Origin: Amblyornis subalaris
Taxonomy: Eukaryota; Chordata; Aves; Passeriformes; Ptilonorhynchidae
Reading direction: 5' to 3'
DNA: 64,000 bases
Assembly: GCA_018881555.1 (NCBI GenBank)
Contig: JACAXG010000006.1
Coordinates: 682,001-746,000 of the forward strand
Shown: positions 26,323 through 36,545 of the stretch, in pieces
Layout of the letters: every line of letters begins with the position of its first letter
How positions within the stretch are numbered: the first letter of the stretch is position 1
Notes under the pieces: generated by a model
Database searches by the model: none
What the model saw: only the letters and a program-made list of their open reading frames with translations
Told to the model about the DNA's origin: nothing
Position numbers and translations under genes: made by a program

Positions 26323-27310
26323 AGGACGGGGAAGTTTATTTCTGCATCCTAGAACAACAACAGCCACAGGTGCTGACGTGGCTGCTGCTGATATTATGGA
26401 AAGGTAAGACTTGTAAGGGTTTGAGTCTCCAGGCACGACACCTCAAATACAAATAGGCAAACCAGGTCTGAGGGNGGCTGAACTGAATGTGGTGTTGAAA
26501 CATAGGCAGACTGCACTTAATTGATGTATTCCTGGTTGGGTGTGCTACCTGCAAACTGGAGCTCTGTTATGAAGATGTCAAAAGAGAGTCTTTGGTACTT
26601 GGAGAATAGGTTTAGTCTGGAAGACTGTTAAAAAAAGGAATGAAGTCCTCAGAAGTGAAGTCGACTTTGCACAGTTCATGCTCTGCTTCACAAAGCTAGT
26701 GCTGCTGAAATGAAGCTGCACAGCTGCTGACAGGTAGGATGGGACACTGAAGACTGATCAAAAAACAATTTCACATTTGGGTCCCACCCCTTTGGACCTG
26801 GTAGCAGTGTGAGAAACACCCCTGAAGAGACCTAGGCAGGAAATTTCTGTATAGCTTGTCTTTCTGAGCCAGAATCTCATTTACTGTTTTCTAAGGAGAA
26901 CCCTTTGAGCTTCTGACAGCCTTTGAGAGAACTGGAGGGTGACTTGGGACTGTGGCCCTCAGGTTACCATCTCATTTTACATACACACATATTCTCAGAG
27001 GGGTAGTATTTGAAAGGAAAAATGGTACAAAGTCTTTGAAAGCAAAGCTGCAGAAAAATTTTATCTTACAGTTCAAATCTGCCTTTGAAGCCAGAAAACT
27101 CCAACCCGCTGTGGCACTGTGCAAACAGCATCTGATGTTTTCCTTCAGCTGGCCACAGCGTGGAGAGGGACAGGTTGTGCACAAATGGGCTCTGCCTGCA
27201 AAATTANGCTCTCCTGTAAAGTCATACTCATGCCAGAGTGCCTGCAACAGTGGCAGTGGGTGCATGTTCCTCTGAAAGTTCTCAGCTGTCCGTCTCCCCT
27301 GCCTTTCCAG

Positions 27311-27525
27311 ACAAGCTGCTCTTCGTGGTGGCAGTCTCAGCAAGCTCCAGGGCTGCAGCAACAAAGCGGAGGCCAGCGAGCTAAAGCAAACAAGCCCACA
27401 AACCTCCACGCTCAGCAAACCGTCTGCNGGGGCTTGAGGCAGAGCCCAGCAGACAGGCGGTGTGCTCATGATTCCCTGCTTTATTCTGCTGCATTACATG
27501 GAGCCACAGTCCAAGTGATAAGAGG
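27311..27525 (+). other. Candidate exon, 215 nt
   Basis: A strong polypyrimidine acceptor (CGTCTCCCCTGCCTTTCCAG) ends at 27310 and a near-consensus donor (AGAGG|GTGAGT) follows 27525. One plus-strand frame is open across the whole segment (first residues TSCSSWWQSQQAPG, last ATVQVIRG), with one N inside. The peptide is low-complexity and not recognised. A non-coding RNA exon fits as well as a coding one. Confidence 0.2.
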
Positions 27526-28124
27526 GTGAGTGGCTGGTCTATACACTGGAGTGTCTGCGGGTGAATTCTGAAGGATTTCTGTATCTTGGGGTTTGTATCA
27601 AGAAGCAGGGCAGCTGGAAAAGGAATTGTAGCAAATGCATTCTAATCAGAATAGTTGTGCTCCTGAGGATGTTAAATCTTCTTATAATCATTTATGAAAT
27701 CAAAGACTGACTTCCTTTCTAAGTGGAAAGTCGCTTTCACCAGATGGGGGTGGGAAACAGGGGACTGAACCTGATTAAAAAAAGATCACCATTAAATGCC
27801 ATTCTCCAGGAGAGAGACCTGCTGAAATGAAAGAGATTTATGTATGAGATTTAAAGTGTCCTTGGTGTGGGAAGACTATGCCAGAGGAAAGTTTGTTTGA
27901 TAATTACACTGGGAATACAGGAAGGAAAGTCTAATTCCTGTGCTGTAAGGGAGGCATGGGTTGACAAGTACAAGAGAAGTGCAGGAATCCACATACGATT
28001 ATTTATTAAGGAGCCCCATCTAGGTGTGTATGGCTGTGTGCAGTACAGCGCAAAAGAAACATGTGGAGATGTAGAGCACAAATTCCTCATGCCTACTGGG
28101 AGGTAGAGAGGAAAGACTGATCAT

Positions 28125-28362
28125 GTGCGATTAGACACCGAATGCTGGCTCTCAGGAAACAGGGGGTCAGTTCCTGCCTTGGCTGCAGGCTTCCTAGGGC
28201 TAGACATTTAATATCTTTGGTCCTGGTTTCCCATCTGTAAAAAGGGAATAACATTTCTTTCGGCCTTATTTGTTTAGGTTGCAAGATCAAGAAGACAAGT
28301 CTCTCTTCCAGTTCATGCACATGCAGCGCCTAGCATGGTGGGGGCTTCCATTCTTAGCCAAG
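28125..28362 (+). mobile_element. MIR-like ancient SINE
   Basis: The order of recognisable blocks follows the MIR/CORE-SINE type. GATTAGACACCGAATGCTGG is followed by TCAGTTCCTGCCTTGGCTGC, AGACATTTAATATCTTTGGT and the hallmark GGTTTCCCATCTGTAAAAAG with GGAATAAC, and later GCAGCGCCTAGCATGGTG. These correspond to the MIR tRNA-related/core region, the 'cagtttccccatctgtaaaatggggataa' segment and the 'gcgcctagcaca' tail. The family is shared by amniotes and is very old, so this copy is fixed and inactive. Confidence 0.6.
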
Positions 28363-29163
28363 CTGCTNGGTGTTATCTTGATACCAGCATGTAAAGGGCA
28401 GGGAGAGACTGGGAGCAATGCTAGGTTATCAAGAGAGTCCTTGCCTCTGGCAAGGCAGAGAGCTGTGTCTCTGACAAGGAGGGGTTCTGAAAGAAGATGG
28501 AGGTTGAAGACAGGGAGAAAATATAAGGTTGGGATGGGGGAAGTAGCTGAAGTTGAAGGTTGGATCTTCCGAGCTCGATTATTTTCAGGGAGATGATGAG
28601 AATCTGAAGTCAGCACTTGCAGATGAATCTTAGTAATAGTTGTGTTGGCACAATTGTCATGAGGCCCTTGTCACTTAATATTAGGACTACAAGGGTGGGA
28701 TCATGCACTGTGGGAAGCCAGGAGAGNGCAGGCAGTACTTTCCATTAGGAAGGGTGTTGAGATTAGGTCCAGTGTGGTTGTTGTGCCATGACTCATCCCC
28801 CTGACATGACCNTTATTGTCACAGAAGTAGTGCTGCACGGCACCAGGACAGTGAGGCAGAAAGTGCCTGGGATGAGAGACTCTTCCCATCTACAAAGAGA
28901 CCAGAGGGGTCTTGTCCTGGCCAGGTGTCTTGGGCTGTTTCCAGTTCAGTTTTGATCGATGTTGTTCTGGAGTTGCCAGTTCCAAAAGGGAGTTACGTGA
29001 TACTCTTGTGTGGAAAGATTGGTGAGTGAGGGATGGAAAGGAAGAAAGTTAGCAATGGAGGTGCTCCTGGTGTGTCTCCAAACTGCTGCTCTCAACAGCG
29101 TGCACTTCTCACGATGCTTGTGGAGGGACAGGGGTGTCTGAGAGTCTTCTATCAGATGCATGG

Positions 29164-29214
29164 TCCTAAAAAATGAACAACCCTAAAAAATGAGTAACCC
29201 TAAAAAATGAGCAG
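29164..29214 (+). repeat. 17-bp tandem repeat, 3 copies
   Basis: The unit CCTAAAAAATGA plus a variable five-base tail (ACAAC, GTAAC, GCAGT) occurs three times with exact 17-base spacing. Confidence 0.9.
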
Positions 29215-29512
29215 TATGTGGTCTAAACTGGAATCCTGAGACTGGCCTGCCTGACAGGACTCTGTAAATGCCCATAGGTTTGTCTGACACTGGAGACAGA
29301 CCCCTCTCTGTTGAGGCAATGTTGGTGATTGTTATTTCTCATTTGTCTAAAAACAAGTGTACCAGTGTCTCATCCAAATATTAATTTGGAAATGAAATAC
29401 ACCTTCACTTGTAGGGAAAAAAAATCTTAAAAAAGAAAAATGAGAGACCAAGAAAAAAATTATTCCTTGGATATTTCAGAATTTGCTAATTTCCATTCTC
29501 TTTTTCCTCCCT

Positions 29513-29542
29513 TGCTCTCTCTCTCTTCTTCTCTCTCTCTCT
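29513..29542 (+). repeat. (CT)n microsatellite
   Basis: A CTCTCTCTCTC run is broken by TTCTT. It lies about 40 bases left of the foldback element. Confidence 0.9.
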
Positions 29543-29578
29543 GAAAAACCTGCCTAGTTATGAGTTTGAGAGTCTCAG

Positions 29579-29658
29579 GACTTGTCTACACAGGGAAATT
29601 TGTCAGCCTAATTATGCCAGTGTAATCAGGCTGATAAATTNGCCTGTGTATACAAGCC
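29579..29658. mobile_element. Foldback (palindromic) element, MITE-type relic
   Basis: The segment is a near-perfect inverted repeat centred near 29618. The left arm begins ACTTGTCTACACAGG and the right arm ends CCTGTGTATACAAG. Inner arms read ATTTGTCAGCCTAATTA and TAATCAGGCTGATAAAT. Over about 36 paired positions I count five or six mismatches, including one N. The ends resemble the 'gggcttgtctacac' termini of old non-autonomous hAT-like elements in amniotes, which is why I call it a MITE relic. No transposase is present. A structured RNA hairpin is the alternative. Confidence 0.55.
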
Positions 29659-32600
29659 TTTATTTTAAAAGCTCCATTGTCTGTGAGTGCAAACCCAGTG
29701 AGCAGTTGTGTTTCAGGCCTCTGAACTATGCTTGCCAGCTGTGGGCTGACTGCCGAAGTCTTTGACCGAGTTTCCTCATTTCAAAGCAGTGGGGTTCTTT
29801 GGATACTGAAAGCCTGTATTAAATTAAACAGAAAAATATCAAAGGAGTCATATTTTGCTGAAGCAACTTGCAGTTTCTTGTGAAATGTATTGACAGGGGT
29901 ATATAGGTCACTGCTGCCTCCTGCTTGGGGAAATGTCAGANCTGCTCCCATCTGTGTCTCTCTCTGGTTACTGGCTTGGCCACACAATCTGCACCACTAG
30001 TGGAGATTCCCCTTTAGGTAAGGGGTGGAAAATTTGTGGGTTTGAAAGTGAATACTGGAAGATCTATTCTTCTTGTGGTATAGGTGGATGGTAGAGGTGA
30101 TACAGTCACAGTCACAGAGATTTGCCCAGCACGCAAATTTTGTTTTGTTACATATACTTGTTTTCTGTGCAATCACAGAATCATTGTCAGGGAGGTAGAA
30201 AAACTCTGGGCAGTTTTGGAGAAAAAAACCATAGTTGTGTAGCTGATTATCTATTTCTCTATGCTATAGCAGTATACAAAAATACCTTAGTCTGCACATA
30301 TAATTAGCTAGACAGCTGTGAAGCTGGGTATTTCCAAAGCAAACACACAATGGGGTCTTGTGGCTCAGGCATGATCACTTCTCCACAGCTCTTTAAAAAA
30401 GTGAAAAACCAAATGAGTTAGACTCCATTACAAACTGAGCTGGCTGAAATAATAACCATCCCCTTCCCAAAAACAGGCACTGTCCAAAATAAAGGGGTGA
30501 GCTGGCTTCCATGTGCAGTTTTGCTAGTTTCACGCTTTGTGAAGGTTTGTATTTCTGTGGCAGAAAAAAACAGGAGAGAGCTCCTCAGGAGCATGGGCAA
30601 AAGAAACAAGGTTCTAGGAAGAAATGTGTGTTTAAAATAGTCCTGAGAACAGTGAGGAGGAAGAGCCTCTGAGCAAAGGTCTGACCTGAATCATGCTGAA
30701 TTTGTGAGTGACGATCCACATAGTTGTGTTTATTTTCCAGTGTGGGAGACTCTTGGGTGTATCAATGTGACAGGATGTCACCTGAGAGATGTCACCAAGA
30801 GACTTGCACATTGATACGCTGGCCCATATGGTGCTTGCACAGAGCTGTTTATCCTTCTTTCGAGAACTTTGTCTGTTGGGTGTTTGCACTGTTTTCTTCC
30901 TACTGGAGAGGTCTCCTGAATTCCTATGGATGGATCTGGATTTAACAGATATTTACAGGAGCATTTTCCATTTCTTAGCCCATTTAAGCTGACTTTGTGT
31001 TAGGATGAAGTTTTAGAGCCAGGTTATGCAGAGAGTGTGGGACTTAGGGAATAATAACCTAGATTTTAAGTCTTGGTGGGCTAAGTTGGGCAGCAGTGCA
31101 AGTCAGGTTGCATGTGGGTAGGAGTAGGAAGGGGTGCATGTCGTAATTGCACCTTGAGCTTCCTTTAAATCACACCAACAGGCAGGTGTTGACTCCCTTT
31201 TGCAAGAGTAGATATTTTCATGTTTTCCATCTCTGAACTGTGTAGGGTACATCTGGAAATGTAAAGCATGTGCCTGATCCTGCCATTCACACACCCGCAG
31301 GAAGAAAAGCACAGGGCACATCTCCCACCACTTATGCAGGGACACATTATGTCACTGAATCAAGTATCTCCCTGAGGTGCAGACCCAGTGAAACCNGGTT
31401 TCCCGTGAATTTTTGTCGGTAGTGTACTCTGGTCTTGTGAAAGCAGAGCTGGTCCTGCTACCTTCCCTACAGTTACATGGCTAATTCCTTCTACGTGGAT
31501 TCTGTTTTCCAGAACTTGTGAGAACTTTGTGTCTCAGGAGGTGTTTGCCCCTCTGTCAAACTTGGCTGAAACTGGAAAACAGGTTGTAAAATTACTAGGG
31601 AGTCACAGGCACCCATGCCTTAGACACAGCCTGTGTGCATGATTCATCCATTTAATTTTTATAGGTGGTGCTGAAAGATATCATTGAGATGCAGATCCAA
31701 GTTGTTCACAAATGCCCCGGTGAGTGCAACGGGACAAGTGGAAGATGAGAAACAACATGTCGCTGTAGCAGACGAGCGTAGGAGGGACACAAAGTAGCTG
31801 TTGGATGATGGGGATAGTTATCAACGGGATTCTCTCAACAGGAAGTGTGTCCTTTGTGCCCAGGAATTTGAGAGCTGTGGGACGCCTGCTTTNGGAAAAA
31901 AAAAATGTTTTGCTACTGACAGGAGAGGGCACGTGCTTTTTGGAGTCCCATTCATCTTCCCAGTATGANAAACCATTTCGCAAAGGAAAGAGATTACCTA
32001 ATCGTGCTTTGGCATTTTCCTTTGTCCGTTTATCTCACATTTCCTAGCCACTGATGGATAGGTAAAATCTTCCAGTCATGACGGTATGGAGTCCTATGTG
32101 TGTGGGTTGGTATGCAGAGCTGATCCAACAGGACTTCTCTGTGCTCTGGCGACGTTAATGTGCATTAATGACAGAAGGGTCTAGCAGCAAGGTGCAGTGC
32201 AACCTTTTTCACATGGGAAGGTGCTAAATGGAAATTTTAAGGTTTCTTCATGACCTTTTATAAGATTCTCCTTCTCATCTGTTGCATACTGATAAGTTAA
32301 GTAAGATCCCATTAATGATCTTTGGCTAAAACCCTTTTTCCTGATTAGTTGTTGCAGTCATCTTTGTCNTAACTATTTTTTCCTGCATTGAAACTGTGTC
32401 TGTCACTGTGATCTGTGTGAAGTTGAATAAAATAAAAATCCTGGAAAGGCTGAAGGTTATCTTGTTTACCGACTTCTTACATACCTAATGTAAATAACTG
32501 AACTTTCTTTTTTTTTATTCTTTTTCCATCTTAAATTTCAATATTAACAGATTTGTGGGGGAAAAAAGGAAAAACATCATTTCAGATGAGGCAGCACAAT

Positions 32601-34723
32601 ACTAAATATGCAGCTTTGCCAGAAACCTTTACGGTGACATAGAATCACCTGTCAAGGCATTTAGTTTATTTTTACTATTCATCATTCATAGTCCTATACC
32701 AGCCAGGTGCTCCACACAAATCAGAGTTCTTTTGTGCTTCAAATTATATAAATACATAGTGAGAGGCAGGTCCAGCCTGCATTACAGTATAAATATCCTG
32801 GCAATAATTGGCCAACAGTTCTCTGTAACCTTAAAACACCTCATCTTTTGCTCTTGTGGCAACTTCAGTGCTGGTCCTTCCCCAGATAACTCCAGAAATA
32901 AAATTACAGTACTGGTGCTTTACTGGAGAACTGTTCCAAAACTGTTCCAAAACACTGTTTTGTTAAAAAGAATCCCAGTATTATATCTTTTACTAAGCTG
33001 GTGTAATGGAGAGATTTGTCTTTATTCAAAATGAAACAGCATCTAAAAGCATTTGCTCTTTGAAAAGTACAGAGAAAAATGTGAGTTTCCACATCTGCGC
33101 TGCATAGGGTTCAAAACTATTCATTCACTGTGTTTGGTTGAGAAATTAATTTTTTGAATCTCTTATGCATGGCAACATATAAAAGCTCATTTTTTGACAG
33201 TATTTTTGCAATGAATCAGTACTAAAAATCATAAGACATCCTGGGGATTTTAGTAAACTTTCTGAAACATTAANTCTCATGAAAAATTTAATGGATTGTG
33301 TGAGCTCGTATTTGATAGCATGCCCTGGGACTGTTTTTAAGCCCTCTAAGCAGTCTAATAATTTTATCCCCACTGCAATAATGCTATATATTTACTTTTC
33401 CAAGCAAAATATGCTGTTCCCTATAAAGTGTCTGTAACAATTTACATCTGTTAATTTGAACTAGTTTAAAGTTGCAATTTTAACCCAATTAGATTATTTT
33501 CTAATAATGTGATTATTTCTTTATAATTGTATTTGAAGCAGTTAAAACTCAGTTCCTAGTGGTCTTCTAGAAAAAGCAAGGATAATGAAAAATGGTATAT
33601 GCACTTTATTTCTTGCACAGTAGAACTTTGCTCTATTTTTGTGCTTTTCCACTTGTTTGTAGCTAATACCATTCCTCATAGAATGTTTTCACCCTACTTT
33701 TTCCTTGTAGATGTAAAATTTTGTTTTATTTTATTTTGTCATCTNTAGCATTTTCCCTTCGACTGCACAGCTTTTCACTGCAGCCAATGTGTCACATAAC
33801 TTCTCTTACGCGTCTCCCGAAGTCCTGGGGGTCAGGCTGGAAAGTGAAAAATGCAGAAATCTAGGAATGGCTCAGCCAGCTGAAAGTTACGGGAAGGGAA
33901 AGGCTCCAGTTTCACTGAAGGAAAGAAAAAAAAAAGAGAAGAAGAAGAAGAATGGCTCCTTTCAATGCAGACGGAGGCAGTCTGGCTGAGAGTCAGTGAG
34001 GTTTAAAAATCCAAGTGGTCCAATAACTGAAAATCTGTATAGATTCAAAGCAATAGTTTAAATATCGAACAAGTGCAGATAAAAAGAAAAAAAAGTGTGA
34101 TGGTTTTTCCATTCTCCTGGTGCATGTAGCCAACCACGTTCCAAAACCAGGCAGTGTTTCTTTTCCCCAAACCCCGAGCACATGTGGCTAAATCCAGTCT
34201 GTGTCGTCAAAGGATGTCAGTGAAAACGTCCTGTTGAAGTAACTCCTTCGGTCACTTTTCATTGGAATGGGAATGGCAGGGGGCTGTTCCCAGCTGAAAA
34301 CCCCTGGCATGTTACTCTTGTTATTTTGTTAAAATATAAGCATTGCTCTTAAGAAATGGGTATTGAGAAAGGAATCCCACAGGGCTGCAGCCATTAGAAT
34401 CTCCAGGGGAATTGCCTTTGCTGACAAGGCCAGTTTGTGATTACATGACAAAGAAAATGACAAGAAAACCCAGGGCCATGCGGCTGGAGCACCTGGTTTG
34501 TACATGGAGCTGCATCTCCTCCTCCTTTTTCACCCCTCTCCTATTTTGGGGTCTCTTTGTCTGTCTGTTTGCCTACCTTTCTATNCTTTTCATGATTTTA
34601 TTCACTATTCCAGATCTTTCTCATCATCCCAGACAGGCTCCAANCCATTGTACGAAAATGTAGAGAGAGGGCAAAAGATCAGTGAATAAAGCACTGAGTA
34701 CTTACCTCTTAGAGCCTGTTATA
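29659..34723. other. No gene seen; unique sequence
   Basis: Frames are 60-100 codons and overlapping. The part from 32.4 to 33.75 kb is strongly AT-rich. A GAA/A-rich repeat at 33.9 kb is listed separately. Confidence 0.55.
33918..33955 (+). repeat. A-rich/(GAA)n repeat
   Basis: GAAAGAAAAAAAAAAGAG is followed by four to five GAA units. Confidence 0.85.
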
Positions 34724-34878
34724 CTGTCAGCTCAAAGTTAAAGTGCAATAAATCTGGGGGTCTCACGTCGGTCCCCTGTGTGCTGCAGTCCACCTCATAA
34801 AACTACTACATAATTAAGTACAGTGCAGTACAATTGGCAGTCTCTGCTCAGCCCAGGCCTAGCAGCAAGCACATAAAC
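34724..34878 (+). repeat. Copy A of a ~155-bp direct repeat, CpG-depleted
   Basis: This is one of two related copies, with the partner at 39435-39585 in the same orientation. The core 34771-34849 aligns without gaps to 39482-39560 with 69 of 79 identical positions by hand count. It starts CTGTCAGCTC and ends GCACATAAAC in both copies. Several differences are TG or CA here where the partner has CG, so this copy has lost CpGs. It has no family that I recognise. It could be two copies of an unassigned SINE/LTR fragment or a local duplication. Confidence 0.85.
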
Positions 34879-35805
34879 CTGCTCCTGGTCCCTGAAGGTG
34901 GAGGCTGGAGGTGACAGGGAGGTGGGGGACGGCTCTGGCTGCCAGTGCAGCTCTCCTGCCTTCCTGTGGGAAGGGGAGAGATGGNGTTCCTGGTGCTGAT
35001 ACACCCCGGCAGTGCATATGTTCAGAGAAAGAAAAGATGGGACTTGACAGAGCAGGTGGTGCCTGCAGAGGAGTGATAGCAGCCTGGCNAAGGTGGTTTG
35101 GCTGGGGCTGTCTGTTGGCTGACAATGACAAGTGGGAGATGCTTCGTGCTGGCTGGGGTGACCCCCTGGGATGAACCCAGACGGGTGAGCAGCTGCCTCA
35201 GGCAGCTGACAGCTCGGGAGATCCCTGTGGAGAGCCGAGGAGTGCTGGTAGAAGACTTTCTGGGGTGATCAGTCGCACTGCCTGTGTGTGGGTATGCTGG
35301 GATGTCCGGTGCTACCGCAGAGCGATGGCCCGGGGTCCCGAGGGTGTCAGAGCAGCACCTGCTGTGGATGCTGAAGCATCCTCCAGGAGTGGAGGGGGGA
35401 AACAGGGAGCCTGGCTAACAAGAGTTCCATCTTCTATCTTCCTTTGTTTCCTTGGTTGCCTTTCGTTACATCGAATTCCAAATATTACCAAGTTCACATT
35501 TTGCCAAATAAGCAGTTTTCCTTCTTTGGAAGGAAGCCGTGTCTGAAGTGCCCCTCATGTCTGTGCCTGGGGTATTTCGTGCCACTCCGCAGAGCTGGGA
35601 GGACTTGCAAAATCTCTGTCAGGGTCTTAGCACCCAACTTTTTAACACAAGGATCCTTGTGACCGTGGAGAAGAGACGCGTATGTTGCTTTGAGGGAGTG
35701 AGTTAAATCTCTTTAGTTTTTAAAAATAAAAGTGGAAAAGAAAGAAGTGCTCAATCCTGAGCGAGGCAGGCTGGTGAGCTCCAGCAGCCGGGGAGCGGCC
35801 GCATC

Positions 35806-35828
35806 CTGCTGGTGCCCTCTAGTGCTGC
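35806..35828 (-). promoter_or_regulatory. Candidate CTCF-binding motif
   Basis: On the minus strand the sequence reads GCAGCACTAGAGGGCACCAG. The vertebrate CTCF core is approximately CCASYAGRKGGCRSY, and here GCACTAGAGGGCACC fits at every position except the first. It sits in a short GC-rich patch with a GCGGCCGC site at 35795-35802. CTCF sites can act as insulators or loop anchors. This is a motif match only. Confidence 0.4.
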
Positions 35829-36172
35829 GCTCTCTGCCTGCAGCCGCCGAGCTCCAAGGTTGCCTGTCGGGGAGGAGATGATTTTTGAGCTGTATCTGCA
35901 CACTTTGTGACAGCAGAACCAGGGAGTGTGGTGGGAGGGAGGGGGTGGAGGTGAACCTCTGAATACCAGTAACCCTCAGTTTTCGTTCGGATTCGTGGTG
36001 CTGCTGCTTTTCTCTCTCTGGATGTGTATTTTGCCCATGTCTGTGTCTATGCAGTGATTTGTCTGCTTTGGGTTTATTTGGGTTTATTTTGAACTCTTTC
36101 ACTGTGTGATCAGCTGATCCTGCTCTACTCATGCATGCCTCGGGTGGGTTTTATTTCCCAAGCTATAACTCT

Positions 36173-36545
36173 TCATAGAATCACAGTGGGTGAATTTGGA
36201 AGGGACCTTTGGAGGTCATCTGGTTCCACCCACCTGTTCATGTAGGAACACCTAGAGCCAGTTGCCCAGGACCATGTCCACATGGCTTTTGAATACTGCC
36301 AAGGCTGGAGACACCAAACACTCACTATTCCAGTGTTCCACTACCCCACACTAAGAAAGTGTTTCCTAAAGTTCAGAGGGAATCTCATCTGTTTTGGTTT
36401 GGGCCCACTGGACTATACTGAGAAGAGCCTGGCTCCACCTTCTTTGTACCCTCCTATCAGGTATTTATATTCAATGATGAGGTTTCCCCTGAGCCTGCTC
36501 TTCTCAAGGCTGAACATCACTAAATATTTCCTTTTAATGAAAGAA
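36173..36545 (-). mobile_element. CR1 LINE 3' end, 5'-truncated
   Basis: The left end reads TCATAGAATCACAG, then TTTGGAAGGGACCTTTGGAG and GTCATCTGGTTCCACCC, the reversed CR1 3' terminus. Further right come CAGTTGCCCAGGACCATGTC and then GGTATTTATATTCAATGATG and CTGCTCTTCTCAAGGCTGAA, all known parts of the CR1 3' region in antisense. Length is about 370 bp. Divergence is higher than in the 44.8-kb copy. Confidence 0.93.

Noticed and set aside
26972..27469. 165-codon minus-strand frame
   Set aside because: It lies opposite the plus-strand exon candidate, contains N bases and resembles no known protein.
30165..30215. AATCACAGAATCATT string resembling a CR1 terminus
   Set aside because: Only about 15 bases match and the following sequence does not continue as CR1.
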